This document shows positions 1-11,880 of a stretch of DNA of 64,000 bases, piece after piece. The translations under genes and the position numbers were made by a program. The notes under the pieces are model-generated. The model made no database searches, was not told the origin of the DNA, and saw only the letters and a list, made by a program, of their open reading frames with translations. This stretch comes from Karalla daura. Taxonomy: Eukaryota > Chordata > Actinopteri > Chaetodontiformes > Leiognathidae. The stretch spans positions 16,618,760 through 16,682,759 of the forward strand of contig CM055191.1 in the NCBI GenBank assembly GCA_029224185.1. The letters are read 5' to 3'. Numbering within the stretch: the stretch's first letter is position 1; each line of letters starts with the position of its first letter.

Positions 1-163
1 AAAAGCAAACAGGAAAATGGTGAATGGTGCTATAAAACTACATTTCCTTTGATCATTTGATGTTTGAAAAGTTCCAGAGCGAGTGACACAGTGACTTGGA
101 AAACTCACATCCAGCAGGAACAAAATAAACCAAAAAGAAAAATATCCTTCCGATTTTTTTATG

Positions 164-242
<79 letters not shown>

Positions 243-253
243 TGTGTGTGTGG
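164..253. repeat. (TG)n microsatellite
   Basis: About 90 bases of TG with a few TA/TT interruptions, followed by GAGAG. Confidence 0.97.
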
Positions 254-604
254 TGAGAGAGGGGGTGAGAGAGTGAATGAGACAGATATTGTTTTGATAT
301 GAGCTGGTCAGTCACCACAGCCCCCAGGGTATTCTCCAGACATTTATCGTGAACACAAATGACCCCAGGACCCACCCTGACCTCTGTGAGGCCGTTGGAT
401 CAATGACATCCCTGCCGTTACCCCTTTCCCTCCTTTCTGCTGCACTGGCTTTGGAAACAAGAAGTGCTCGGGGCAACACACACATGCTGCCCACCGCCCA
501 CTCTTTAGATTGTGTCCATGTGCGTGTGTGTGTGTGTGTCCAGGCCCTCTAGTGTACCCTTGACCACCTTGCACTGTAATCACCACACACAGCTGCCATC
601 TGCC

Positions 605-640
605 TCTCTCTCTCTCTCTCTCTCTCCCCCCCCCTCCCCT
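605..640. repeat. (TC)n then C-rich run
   Basis: About 11 TC units followed by a C-rich stretch. Confidence 0.95.
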
Positions 641-660
641 CCTCACTATAACCAGTGCAA

Positions 661-905
661 TCCCAACAGTCGATCCTAATGTCTCTAGCCATGATTAATC
701 TGATAAATAATAAATATATCAATCTAGCCTCTTGACAAGGACTAATTCTAACCAGCGGGAAGGCACAAGCCCCCTTTAACTGCTGCCTGTAGCTGCCAAA
801 TTAATTATTTAATGATTAATTCTTTAGGAAATGGGAAAGTTTTGATTAATACTGTCCGGGCATCTGTCTTCAGTTGTTTGATATATGTCAGAGAATTCAT
901 CCCTC
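661..905. promoter_or_regulatory. candidate conserved non-coding element, TAAT cluster
   Basis: Repeat-free block with GATTAATCTGATAAATAATA, GGACTAATTCTAACCAGCGG and AATTAATTATTTAATGATTA, several overlapping homeodomain cores within 200 bases, plus AGTTTTGATTAATACTG. Stops in all frames rule out coding. Confidence 0.42.
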
Positions 906-2010
906 GCTGTCTCTCTGTCCGACCTTTGCACACAATCACACATGCGCTGCAATGCACGTGCACTCGCCCATACACACACATGGGTTAGGAAGAGAGACAT
1001 TGTGGCTCTTATGGACGGAGCCAGAGGCTACTGTCACTGAGATCAGATGCTGAATATCTCACAATAAATTACAGCTGGATCTCAGAGGCCTTCATCCTTG
1101 AACCTTGAACATGTCAGTTCTGGCTAACACCCCCTCCAACTGCTCCTTGTGTGTCTGTTCTTGTGTGCACACACCACACACAGTTTTTCGACCCTATTTA
1201 CTAATGGAAGCCTCTGAGGCCCCTGAGTCGCGATGCATTTTTAATGATGTCAAATTGTCATTTCGCTTTGCTGTTTGCTGTTCAAAGGGGGGGGGGAGAA
1301 GGTAGAATCAAATGAAAATGTAATAAATTGTATGTAGTCACCACAAAGGACTAAAACATGCCTGTCTGACATGGAAATTGTGGAGATTTAATTTTGAATT
1401 GTCCCGAAAGAGACAAGGTAACAATTCCACCAGAAGACTTTTCTCTTTCAATTATTTATAGACATTTATAGTCAGCCCAAAGTAACCAATTCATGGTGAA
1501 ATATCCCAATTCAATATCATTGACTGCTTTGTTATGATTTAATCATAGATGCAAAATGTTTAACAAATTGAGAGCACATGAGTGAACTGTTGCTACATCA
1601 GTTCAGTAATCTATACAAACTGACAGCTTTTCTGCCATGATGTAGCAAAGGCTGGTGAGATGTTTCTTTGACAAAGGAACTCACTGAATAATTTTGGCTT
1701 TCTAATCAAGGCACCCTGACTCTGACATATAATACAGGACAACAGTCTAAAACCTTGTAGTGTGTAATGAAACTGTGTAATAATGCAGGGAACATTCACC
1801 CAGTGGCTCACAGCATGGGGTGACAGCACAGGCAGAAGGAGCTGCATAATGTGCAGCAACAACAAACACATTGCATATGTTCCCACAGTTGCAGACATCC
1901 TGTTTGATGCTTCACCTGGGAACACCACATTAATCCATGGTGTTTGTTTGATGGTCATGTCTTTTGAATTTACTTTTTGGGCTAGAGGAGCAATACATGC
2001 TTTACAGTGT
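906..2010. other. non-coding, no feature seen
   Basis: Mostly AT-balanced unique sequence with a G run near 1287-1296 and short CA stretches near 960 and 1170-1180. Short ORFs (1105-1305, 1783-2022, 1611-2117 reverse) resemble no protein family. Confidence 0.6.
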
Positions 2011-2262
2011 GGGAGTGGATAGCACTCTCTGGTGCCCATAACAATGTCTCGGGTTTGACTCCAATTTGGACTGAAGGCCTTTCTGTGTGGGGTTAGCAGT
2101 TCTCCCTGTGTGTGCATGGGTTTTCACCTGGCTACCAAATTGCCCCTAGGTGTCGGTGTGAGATTGAATGATGTCTGTGTGCCCTGTGATGGACTGGTGT
2201 CTTGTTTAGTTTGTATTCTCTGTCAGAGTGGTAAGGTGTATAAGATAATGGATGGATGGATA
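2011..2262 (+). repeat. tRNA-SINE-like fish repeat, copy 1
   Basis: Degenerate but long copy: GGATAGCACTCTCT, CTGAAGGCCTTTCTGTGTGG, TTCTCCCTGTG, AAATTGCCCCTAGGTGT, CCCTGTGATGGACTGGTGTC and the tail AAGATAATGGATGGATGG. The order matches the dispersed teleost repeat with a tRNA-related head. Family name not asserted. Confidence 0.75.
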
Positions 2263-2839
2263 AGTCTAACCCTAAATCTTCACCAAAGTTGAACCTTGTA
2301 TTTGTGGATTAAAAAAAAATCTCAAAAACTAGAAATAATGTTGACTCAAACTACTCAATAAACATTTTGAAATGAAATCACTGAAAAAGTAGCAAAAAAT
2401 TGTATATATAAAGGAGTGAGACACTGTGATGAACAATATCCCCCCAGTTCCATTCATCATGGCTTTGTTTCTAATCATGTTATGGCTCCCTCTCACCCTC
2501 TCACCCTCTCACCCTTTGCTAAAAACCGACTTGCCCCCGGGGCGAGGAGAGGAGACCTGCCTTTAATAGGGCCAACAACCTGACAAATCTCCTTCTGTCT
2601 TCAACAATATATTTTCACACTCACACACACACACATACACACACGTAGACACACACACACATATGACACATACACAACTGTTCTCAGCACACGCACACAC
2701 TCGCCTCCAATCACACACAAGCCGTAAAAATGAGTGTTTTCTGTTGGGGAGAAAGACAGGAGGCCGGCAGCTCCCCATCACAGTGACAGAACGCATTGTC
2801 CGAGCGAGCTTTGGTGGTTGTAACAAGCATCAGGACATT
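2263..2839. other. non-coding with CA-rich stretch
   Basis: AT-rich sequence, then CA-rich sequence (2615-2720). Apart from the 8-bp tandem repeat nothing stands out. Confidence 0.6.
2488..2515 (+). repeat. CCCTCTCA tandem repeat
   Basis: Three exact 8-bp units followed by a partial CCCT. Confidence 0.9.
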
Positions 2840-3120
2840 TGCACAAACAAAAGCAGGATTGGGAGTGTCATCAATCAATCGGCTGACAGACGACTCAAGT
2901 TTGTTTGTCCCGCACTCTGCATAATAAGTGATTGGATCTCAGCTAATTAGATATTGGGTAATCAATCATTGCCAACAAGGCCTTTTGGCTGGCTGAAGGG
3001 ACTCTCCCTTTGCGTGTGCCCGTTGTCATGAAATAAATTAGAAATAAAAATTATTTAGCGCCAGCCAAAAGGTAATTCCCACCAGTGAGCTGTCCAACCA
3101 CTGCCTTTGTGAGAAACTGA
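2840..3120. promoter_or_regulatory. candidate conserved non-coding element
   Basis: Low-repeat block including CATCAATCAATCGGCTGACA, GCATAATAAGTGATTGGATC, AGCTAATTAGATATTGGGTA, ATCAATCATTGCC and AAATTATTTAGCGCCAGCC. TAATTA, TGATTG and ATCAATCA are homeodomain/PBX-type cores. Confidence 0.45.
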
Positions 3121-3496
3121 CGCGCAGAGCGAGGGAGGAAGAGGAGCGGGGGGCGTCTCATGTCCTAACCAATTACTGAAATATTCAGTTGAGGAATTTA
3201 CATAATAAATGAAGAAATGAAATATTGATATATTTGCTTGAAATTATGTTTTACCCTGCACAAACATGCATTTAGCAATATATCCACATTGACAAAAGCA
3301 TATGATAGAGAACATTAAAAATAGTATGAACATTGTTCAGAGATTTTTAAGGCTGTGTAAGAATAAATACATTTACCATTTATTTGTCACTGCTTTGCAG
3401 ATTGTCAGTGTTGCGATGGCAGCTCCTACAGTGTAGATTGTGAGCAGGTTAAACCAACAATCAAAAGATGTTTAATCACTTATTTTACATCCCAAT

Positions 3497-3672
3497 GGTG
3501 TTGCGTCGGTCTGCTGGATCTATCACAGAGAGCAGAGGCATTGAATATATACTGCAAGTCCATCACAGGGCACACACACCATTCACTCTCACACCCACAC
3601 CTAGAGGACTATTCGAAGTCTTCAGTTGACCTTATTATGCATGTTTTTAGACTAAGGGAGGAAACCGTTAAC
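3497..3672 (-). repeat. tRNA-SINE-like fish repeat, copy 2
   Basis: Reverse copy: GTCTGCTGGATC (reverse of GATCCAGCAGAC), CCATCACAGGGCACACACAC, ATTCACTCTCACACCCACAC and TGCATGTTTTTAGACT. The tail and head are lost. Confidence 0.65.
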
Positions 3673-4156
3673 CAGGTTAGACTTGCTTTAGGTGGCATGA
3701 TATCAGGTAGCCATCTCAATCCCTCCTGCCTTCCAAATCACATTTGAAACTCAACTGAGAGCAAGCTGCGCCAATGAAACACATACCATGTTTATAGTGT
3801 CAGGCTTTGTTCCCACCTCCTCTCTTAGCGCTGTCAAAACGTCTCCTCCACACTTTTTCTTTCCAAGCCCAGCCAGGACTCCAGAGGTACAATGCTTGCT
3901 CTTCTTCCTTTTTTTTCTCTTTCTCTCCATTTTTTCACCCCCCTCAGGTAGCTGCTGTAAGATGCACAATGTGTGTCTCCACTAACACTGCAAGGACACA
4001 AAACATGCAGTTTGGGAAATCATAAGACACGACAGAGGGAGAGAAGAAAGGTGGAGGGAGGAAAGAGAGGAGTGCGAAAACAAGTATGTGACAGGAAAAG
4101 TACAAGCACAAGTGAAAGGGAGGAGGAAGAAGTTTGAAACAAATGAGCAAAAGAAA

Positions 4157-4194
4157 GAGAGAGATAGAGAGAGAGAGAGATAGAGAGAGAGAGC
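4157..4194. repeat. (GA)n microsatellite
   Basis: GA units with GATA interruptions. Confidence 0.9.
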
Positions 4195-4354
4195 ACTGCT
4201 TGAGGTGGAGGACACACCGTTTTATTTATTTATTTTTACACAATGCCAGAATGTAAGTAAGTACAGCAGCCAGCTGGGCCTCGGTCTCTCAACAGTGTGT
4301 CGGAGCCTGTCACCGCCACCGCCACCGAGACAGCTACAAGTTTACAACAGCTGC

Positions 4355-4490
4355 CAACTAATGTTTGATCAGTGATAAAATATGCCGGGGTGACAACATC
4401 ATGCTGCCCATGCATTTGTGGGGGCCTTTATGCATTAAATATTCAGCGCCTGGCAAGTATGGAGGGCCCTGATGGCCTCCGTGCCATTGC
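4355..4490. promoter_or_regulatory. candidate conserved non-coding element
   Basis: Compact block with TAATGTTTGATCAGTGATAA, GCCCATGCATTTGTGGGGGC and TTTATGCATTAAATATTCAG, free of simple repeats and between ordinary flanks. Confidence 0.42.
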
Positions 4491-4792
4491 TGCTGCTCTC
4501 CCTCCCCAAAGGTACACCCGGGGACGGAGACAACTTCACAGGATGTCACAAACCATTTCTGTTCTTTTGTTAACCTGGTGAGCCTTTCTCCGAGTAAAAA
4601 CCACCCTCACGTCACAGTCTTAGCTAGAGGACTGGCGTGGAGACCTGCAGTGGTACACCAGCAGGGAAGAAAGATTCAGCAATAAGCGTTTGACACTGAC
4701 AGTGGACAAATGTGGATTATATGTGGTTGAGTCAGCAGTGCATAAAATGTGTGCATAAATAAGAGGAGAGTGAAACATTATTGTGGTTTTAG

Positions 4793-5125
4793 CCATCCAT
4801 CCATCCATGCATCAATCCAGCCATCATTTTTCCCACTTTGCATCATACAAGTATCGAGGAGGTTGGCTGGAGCCTATCCCAGCGTACTGAAGGTGAAGTC
4901 AGAGAATACAACCTGAACCGATTGCCAATACATAACAGGGCACACCCTCACACAATTGGGAGTCTCCAGTCAGCCTCAGTGTGCATGGCTTTGGACTATG
5001 GGACATAACTAGAGTAACTGAAGAAAACCCAGCCAGACACAAGAAGAAACCCCACATAGAAAGGCCTTAGGCCTAACCTTGGAGTCGAGCCCAGGTCGAT
5101 GCCATGTTATCTACCAACTATTACG
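4793..5125 (-). repeat. tRNA-SINE-like fish repeat, copy 3
   Basis: Nearly full-length reverse copy. It starts with CCATCCATCCATCCATGCAT (reverse of the GGATGG tail), then GGCTGGAGCCTATCCCAGC, GGGCACACCCTCACACAA, TTGGGAGTCTCCAGTCA, CATGGCTTTGGACTATGGGA, CCCACATAGAAAGGCCTT and GAGTCGAGCCCAGGTC, the tRNA-like head. Confidence 0.82.
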
Positions 5126-6381
5126 AAATTGTACTTTTTAAAATTTCAATTATTATTTTACTACTGTATTTTGTCTTCTTTCTTTTAATGAATCTTTATG
5201 AAGTAAAACCCTTCATTGATGTGATTAAAAGCTTGATAGCTTGGTAGGTTTATGAGGTACACTGTGTTTAGAGGGGTTTAAGAGGTTATTAAGTGAGGCA
5301 ATTTAGTGCTGTCTTTTTCCGAGGCGTTTCCAGCTGTCTGGTTGTCTGTTTGTTTTCCGTGAAGCCAACAATGTGGGCATGCCAAGGAGAGTCTCCTGGT
5401 AAATGTCAACTGTCAGAGAGCTGAGTACTCCTCATCAATCGCCCTGCCATGCAGCTCTGGGCAATGAGACCTCTCTGAGGAATGGTGTAGAGATAGAGAG
5501 AGAGGAAAAAAGAGGGAACACAAAGGGACTGAATAACTGAAGGGAGTCAAAAAAGGGAGAGAGGGAGACAGAGTGGAGTGAATTTGAGCGAATCAGATTT
5601 CCCCTCCCATGTGACATGGTCCTCTGACAGTTTTGTTGCCGGCAGTTGGAGCAGTGGGCTATGATTGCCAGAGTGCATAAGAGGCCGTGTGTGTAATTTG
5701 ACATCTCAATATTGAAATAGTAATGCATCCTCACACAGCATAAATTGCTGCCTAGTAATTGGATTCCAGACATGTGGTGCAAGGGAAAAGGGATGTCCTT
5801 GCGAGCTTTATAATGCTGTGTCATGATAGAAGGAGAGAGAGGGCTCCTATGATGCTAAAAGGAAGAAAGAAATAAAATGAAAAAAAAAGCTCTTGGAAGG
5901 TAGTCTTTGTCCATGATGCTGTAACCTTTCTGACTGTTCCTCATCAAACCACGGTCAGCATGTTACAACCCCACCACAACACACTGGACACACATTCACG
6001 CAGCACATCCTCTGCTCTTTTGTTCCTAGTTGTTCAGTGGCGGCTTCTTGCCCACCTAAATAATTCAGTCCGAGTGAGAATCAGCATATCTTACAGCATA
6101 CTTAACATGCCAAAAAGAGTAACAGACAAGGGACAGGAGGCCCAGCTTCAATTAGCTCTTTTGTTACAGACAATAGGCCGACAAATTCATTTTGTTACAA
6201 TGCCCGCCACATTGTGAGCTATCAATTTTGTACCCGGCTCTTTCCTCCACCCTCTCTCCTCTCCTCACCTGCTTTTTTGTTTTGCTAATGCTGTTGACGT
6301 CTGTGCCTGCTGCCTTTCCCTGCCTCATTTTATCATTACACCAGGAGCCCCAGGTATCAGGTGTTTGTCTGCGCATGTGCT

Positions 6382-6385
<4 letters not shown>
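5126..6385. other. non-coding; two conserved-looking blocks
   Basis: AT-rich to 5320. Blocks at 5370-5480 and 5585-5800 (for example TGAATTTGAGCGAATCAGAT, CATAAATTGCTGCCTAGTAA) and at 6040-6260 look unique and enhancer-like, separated by GA-rich sequence (5490-5575). The 129-residue reverse ORF at 5435-5824 has no recognisable domain. Confidence 0.45.

Positions 6386-6437
<52 letters not shown>
6386..6437. repeat. (TG)n microsatellite
   Basis: 26 uninterrupted TG units. The long reverse ORF over it (6164-6754) is a His/Thr shadow. Confidence 0.97.
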
Positions 6438-6438
<1 letters not shown>

Positions 6439-7880
6439 CTATGTCCACCGCACTTGGTGTTACGTTACTTGGGATCATGTGACAGTGGAGCCTCGAAAAG
6501 AGCCGGCTATTCTTCAGGGTCACTGAGATACTGCTGACTAATTGGATGAGGTGTAAGTCAAGCCAACGGGCCTCAGACTTTGATGTGACACACAGCAGAG
6601 AGAGAGAAATAGAGAGAGAACGGCGCAGTGCACACGTCACTGTTTGTTCCAAACATAAGCCCTTTGTACTCACCTCCACCTGTTCACAAACACACACACA
6701 CACACATGTGCACCGTGCAAATGGCTGCCATCCACTTCGTTTATGGTGGTTCATTAATCATTCAACTGCTTCTTTGGTTTCCTTATGTTTAGCTACCTGG
6801 TTTTCCTTTTCTCCTCCTTGTTTGTTTGCTGTTTCATTGTTTACAGGAAATGTAGAAGTTAATTGACCAGTGCCGATTAAATTTGTGACGTCATAGCAAT
6901 ACATAAAGAATACAGAGGTTATTCAATGGATTAAAAAAGGAGATCCACATGTTGCAGAAGGCGAAGGGAAAATAGATCCAATGAAATAGATGGTCAAATG
7001 GAGTAGTTATAACAACTAACATAAAGACTATTTTGAAATGTTTTACATATTCACTTACATTTACATATTATCTTAGAATTAAAATAAATGTCCTATTTTA
7101 AAAAGGTTTTCAAGTAATAAAGCAATTGAATTGTTATATCTGAACAGATCCAGCAGTTGAGGATTGAGAAAAAAAGAAAAAAAGTGCTGTCTACACTGGT
7201 TAAAATTTTGCACAAATTTCCATGTTCAACAGCTAATGCTAAAAGCAAAAGAAAAGACTGATCACCAAATAAATCTCATTCCTAAGCAGAAGTACAGCTC
7301 AGACTGATCCTGCTAGAAACTCAAAGAAACTTAAGAGCTCAGTTTGGGCAGATAAGTGGGCACAAAGAACATGTGAAAACAATTAATAAGGATGAGGATG
7401 CTGCAGCTTCATCAGCTCACTGTCGCAGGTTGTGGAGCTGCCTCCATCTTGTCAGTGAAGTGGCAGCGACCGATTACATTTAATAAAATAAATACTACGC
7501 TAAAAATGCTGAAGGACTCCTGCCTTTGTGACGTCATCATCAGATGCTTAAAGGGAGGAGCTTGTCACCAATGTTCACTTCTCCCACACTAAAGAGTTAG
7601 AAAAAGGAGCTGTGAAAAAAAAAAGTGGGTGTAGAGGAGGGAAGGTGGGGTGTGTGGGGTGTGTGGGGTGAAGTTACAGCAACAGCTGGTGTATCCTGGG
7701 ATGCTGGCCAGGATGTTGACTCGCTCTTTCACTTTCCATCTGCTTTCATATTACCTATAATCCCTTGTCTACATCCCCTCTTGCTCTAACTCTTTGCACT
7801 TACCTACTGTATATTCCTGTATCCACCTCAGTTCGCTCTGTTCCTTCCCTCTCCATTATGTGTCATGGATTCCCCAGAAA
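6438..7880. other. non-coding, mostly AT-rich
   Basis: A short (CA)n at 6690-6705, AT-rich sequence (6870-7400), and TGTGGGG repeats near 7645-7670. A region rich in short ORFs (7392-7592) has no homology I know. No gene seen. Confidence 0.6.
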
Positions 7881-8289
7881 GCCCAGCAAGAAGTGAACAC
7901 CTACTGTACCATGCTGTAAGGGGTCCAGCTGTGGAAAGCCATCAGGACCCACAGCTCTCAGCCAGTGTAATCAATTTCCATAATGAATGGAGCTGATTCA
8001 CAAACCTCAATCATACAGAAACAACCCCACAAAGGTCCTCATTTAAATAACCTTTTCATGGCAGATTTTCCTTTACCTTTTTTTTTTACAATGAAATAAG
8101 CTGAATATAAGAAACATAGGAGGGACAGAATAGATTGAGGCACACATCAAAATTGCATGATTTAGTCATACAGCAGCTGTTGCAGCAATCACAGATATTA
8201 ACCTTTAAAATATTCTGAGAAAATTATTGAAGCAAAGGGTTAGCAGCTGCACCCAGACACATACTGTACATAGACGGAGAGAGATCTGT
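7881..8289. other. non-coding; short conserved-looking block
   Basis: 7960-8060 contains AGTGTAATCAATTTCCATAA, TGAATGGAGCTGATTCAC and CATTTAAATAACC, which look like enhancer sequence. A T run lies at 8080-8089. Confidence 0.4.
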
Positions 8290-9060
8290 GAGTGTGTGTG
8301 TGCTCCACAATTTAATGTCACATTGTTGTCGTGGCCCTTTTAAATGTCACGATAGGACATGCCATATTGAATGCAATTATGACATGAACATATTGTACGG
8401 CCCCTAATGTTGTGCACTCAATTCACCACGTTCAATTGTATGGCGCTTTGGTTGTGTTTTCAAATGGTAAAATCACAGGGAGGCCATTGTACATGGTGGA
8501 GAAGACTGACATGTCCCACATTGTTAATATAATCCTTTTAAAATGTGTGAAATAATTTTCTTCCCATAATCCCTGAAATCCCCAGTAAGTATTACAGGGG
8601 AAGGAATGGTTGGAAAATGACTATTTACACAAGAAAAGAGGGACTCATTAAGGGTATTTCACTGCAAGGGTAATTTGACATGCAATTTGCGGTAAAATGC
8701 TTAAATAAAAAAAAAAAAAGAGGGGGGAGTTGGGGGTGGAGTGGGCTGCGTAGGCTTCTCATCTCCCTTTAACTAACTCATCCCACCACCCTGCATTGTT
8801 AGAAGTACTACTTGGCCTCTCTCTATTCACAGCGGGCTTTAATCTCAAGCAGGTAGTGCAATCATTGGAGTGGCTGTACAACTGCGGGGACTTTTTGATT
8901 CGGAGTGCTGTTTATTAGCTTGAAGCATCTGGGCAAGGATCTTGTGATTAATTGGGGTGAGCCGCCCCCGATATAACAAGGTCAGCCCTCGCCAAGCCTT
9001 CTCCACTCTTTCCATTTACATCAATTAAAACTAAGAGGGGTAGAGCTGTGCCTTGGGCCG
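8290..9060. promoter_or_regulatory. candidate conserved non-coding block (about 770 bases)
   Basis: Two dense parts. 8310-8470 includes CCACAATTTAATGTCACATT, GAATGCAATTATGACATGAA and TTCAATTGTATGGCGC. 8790-9010 includes CTGCATTGTTAGAAGTACTA, GGGCTTTAATCTCAAGCAGG, GCTGTTTATTAGCTTGAAGC and CTTGTGATTAATTGGGGTGA. Only an A run and a G-rich patch (8709-8740) interrupt it. No coding frame is open. Confidence 0.5.
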
Positions 9061-9640
9061 CACACATGTCTGAGGGAGGGAGAGCACCAACAATGTGCGT
9101 GTGTCAGTGTGAGGAGGAGAGAGAGGAAGAATCATACATGTTGCTGCAGTCGATCTTGGTTTAAATATAGCTCAGAGTGGCCTTTAATTAATTTCATGCA
9201 AATGAGAGTTTTTGCTATATGTTTCTGAGCCACTTTAGCCACTTTACTAGTACCACTGTACCACATCAGCCAATTAGAGAGCCAGCATGTCACTGCTGAA
9301 GGAAAAAAGACAGACACAAGTGATTAATCTAATATGAATGTCAAAGATGGTGCCGTGTGTGAAGAAGGAAAAATAAATCAGTGAAGAGCAAGTGATTTGG
9401 CCATTGTTGGATTTTAGGAGCATTTTGTCAAGAGCTTTTTTATTTATTGCGTTTTTATTATTATGGCGGTGAGGTATTGATTCCTCGACCCTCGATTTAA
9501 GCTGGCTGTGTCTGGCTCACACACTTAAGGTTATGCTGCAAATTGAGAGAGTCAAGTCATCCTCTGGCGTCATTTCTTTGTCCCTGATTAACTTTAAATT
9601 CATTAGTAAATCATATTGGTGATTATATGCTCATCAGCTT
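9061..9640. other. non-coding, conserved-looking stretches
   Basis: 9160-9290 (TTTAATTAATTTCATGCAAATGAG region, with an octamer-like ATGCAAAT) and 9430-9620 (TTATTATTATGGCGG, TTAACTTTAAATTCATTAG) have enhancer-like composition. No gene seen. Confidence 0.4.
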
Positions 9641-9816
9641 AGGATCCCAGTCAGTTCCAATCGCAGTCCACCCACTCACTGAAATTATGAATGCCATTAT
9701 GGAGGCACACATACATACACACACACGCACACACACTGCATGCTGTCCAAATACAGGATGTACAGTAGAGGGCGTTTTCTTCCGCTTCAGACAGAGGGCG
9801 GCCTTGTGTCAGCTAC

Positions 9817-9878
9817 CTCTCTCTCTCTCTCACTCTCTCTCTCTCTCACTCTCTCTCTCTCTATCTCTGTCTCTCTCC
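9817..9878. repeat. (CT)n microsatellite
   Basis: About 60 bases of CT with CACT and TATC interruptions; Ser/Leu ORFs here are shadows. Confidence 0.95.
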
Positions 9879-11170
9879 CTCCGACCCTCCCAGGCAGTAT
9901 AGAGGAGCAAAGGACAGTAGGCATGTATTGAGAGGTATCCTATGAAACAGAAAACTATAATATAGAGGAAAAACAGTGATGTTCTCTTTGTATTAGTCCT
10001 TCTGTTTGTGCCCAGAGGAGTTAGACACAGTCAATTAAATATATCAGTGTCAAATCTTTGCTGCTGCTGTTGCAATTCCGTGAGATTTTGTAGTGTCAGT
10101 CTTAAATATCTGTTTTAGTTCTGGAATGATCCTGTAATACCCTGACTTAGTTGTTTGATTTCCACACTATAATTGTGGCTGTATTTAATCATCTTCTATG
10201 GCCGTCCTTTAACAGAGTATCAGAACAGATGAAATATCCTCACGAGGACTGCCATAACAACTCCTGATTGGCCACAATGTGTGAGACAGTCAAGGAAGAA
10301 AAACAATAGAACAGGGAAATAGGAAAAAAAGATGGCTGACCACAACGTTTTCTTCAGCATCAGATAAGGAGACAATACGTGGATGAACACATGTTTTCAA
10401 CTGTAGATTATGACAGAGCACTGTTATTTCCTGTACGAATACACTTTCAATTTCCTGCCCGGCACTTTAGTTTTATTACATTGATAACGTGATACCATCG
10501 GCTGTAGCCATGGGGACGAACCGACAGTGCTTACAATAGAGGAGAGTGATAAGAGAAATGATGTGAAAGACAGAATAAAAGAGAGGGGCTATGATAGGAG
10601 TGAGAATAATCAGCTACTGACAGAAATCTGGTCGCAGCCAGCAGGACGATCATAATTACTATTATGAAGCCATTAGTTACAGAGAGCTGTGAGCGTTTTT
10701 CCAGCCATGATTCTTCAGCCCTTTTCAAGGCATTTTAACCAAAGCTTTCTATTGAAAGCATGTTATCACATCTATTTGTGATGGGGAACGTGACTAAGAT
10801 TTCATTAACTGTTCACTTTAATGTCTGAACTGTTGACAATGAAATCTGTGTGGAAATGACAGCGCAGATGGAGAGGGAGTCACTGCCATATTCATTATGG
10901 TCCTGACAGATGAAAAGTATCTGTATGCATGTTTGCCCTTGTGTGTGTAAGAGAAAAATAAATTGCAGTCTGTGCGTAAATGCTTATTTAGTGTGTGTGC
11001 ACACACGTGTATGCAGGTGTATGTTTATTTCTCTGTGTCCTTTCCTCCGTCCTGGTGTCCCCTCAGGCTTCAGTCAATGACCCCATGTTTCCACAAAGGT
11101 CCACAAAACGATTTCCTAGCCGCCCTGCAAATTTCCAGCCAGGTCTTGATCCCTACTTAGACCAATTGGA
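9879..11170. other. non-coding, no gene seen
   Basis: Unique AT-moderate sequence. 10440-10530 and 10610-10740 look somewhat conserved. Short ORFs have no recognisable domain. TG-rich sequence at 10990-11035. Confidence 0.55.
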
Positions 11171-11880
11171 GTCAATTTGTTATTGCAAATATAAATTTGG
11201 TAACTTGTAATATCCAGTGAGCCAGGCAGGGGAGGGCACTGGCAAAGGCCAATGCTATTTTCACTTCTGACCCCTCATTGAGGCGAGCCTTTGTTAGCTT
11301 AGGCATTCAACTGCCAATCACAGCAGAGTTTTTCATTAAATTCACTTGAGAAACTCCCCAGGTCCCAACTGGGCATCCACCACAAGAACTCATAGGATGG
11401 GGGATTTTTTTCCCCTGAAAATAACTACGGAACAAATTCTGACCTGGTTCTCACTGCTATGTTTAAAAGTGTCCCAAAGCAGCAGGGGATCGGGGGTGGG
11501 GGTGGGGTTGGGGTTAGGTGTGTGTGTGTGGGGGGCCGGGGTTACATTCTTATATTTCAATTCAGCAGGAAATTATGAAACATTCCCATGGACTTCCTCA
11601 GATGATCTGCAATAAATTTGTAATTAGCTGATATGGAGTACTTGAATGTCTGCAGTGTGGGGGTGAGGGGACACGAGTGGGCAGTGGTAGTGTGAATTCT
11701 TGCTTGACTCTTTGGCCTGAGGCTGCACACACAGAGAGATACACACACTCTTTAGGGCCTGTGCGCTTCCCCCTGAAGCGGTTGACATTTCCCCCAGAAG
11801 GATAATTGAGGAATAACATTTGCGTTACAATTTAACATGACCCCTGCCTTTGGAAGCCCTTTCATATTACCTAGCTGAAG
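11171..11880. other. non-coding; conserved-looking blocks around a GT-rich patch
   Basis: 11180-11345 (AATATAAATTTGGTAACTTG, GCATTCAACTGCCAATCACA), 11560-11640 (TCAGCAGGAAATTATGAAAC, AAATTTGTAATTAGCTGATA) and 11795-11875 look enhancer-like, with G/T-rich low complexity at 11490-11540 between them. Confidence 0.42.

Larger units (their letters stand above)
1..660. other. left edge: simple repeats, no gene
   Basis: A (TG)n run (164-253), a short TG run (about 521-538) and a (TC)n/C run (605-640). Cysteine-rich and Arg/Glu-rich ORFs here are translations of those repeats. The sequence between shows nothing else. Confidence 0.7.
3121..4354. other. non-coding with repeat copy 2 and GA/CT runs
   Basis: AT-rich sequence (3180-3500), a repeat copy (3497-3672), pyrimidine-rich sequence (3898-3945) and purine-rich sequence (4030-4195) ending in a GA run. 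Ser/Leu-rich ORFs across 3944-4217 are shadows of the GA run. Confidence 0.6.

Noticed and set aside
1611..2117. 168-residue reverse ORF
   Set aside because: Runs across a SINE-like repeat and has no domain.
6164..6754. 196-residue reverse ORF
   Set aside because: Central His/Thr run is the (TG)n microsatellite; flanks have no homology.
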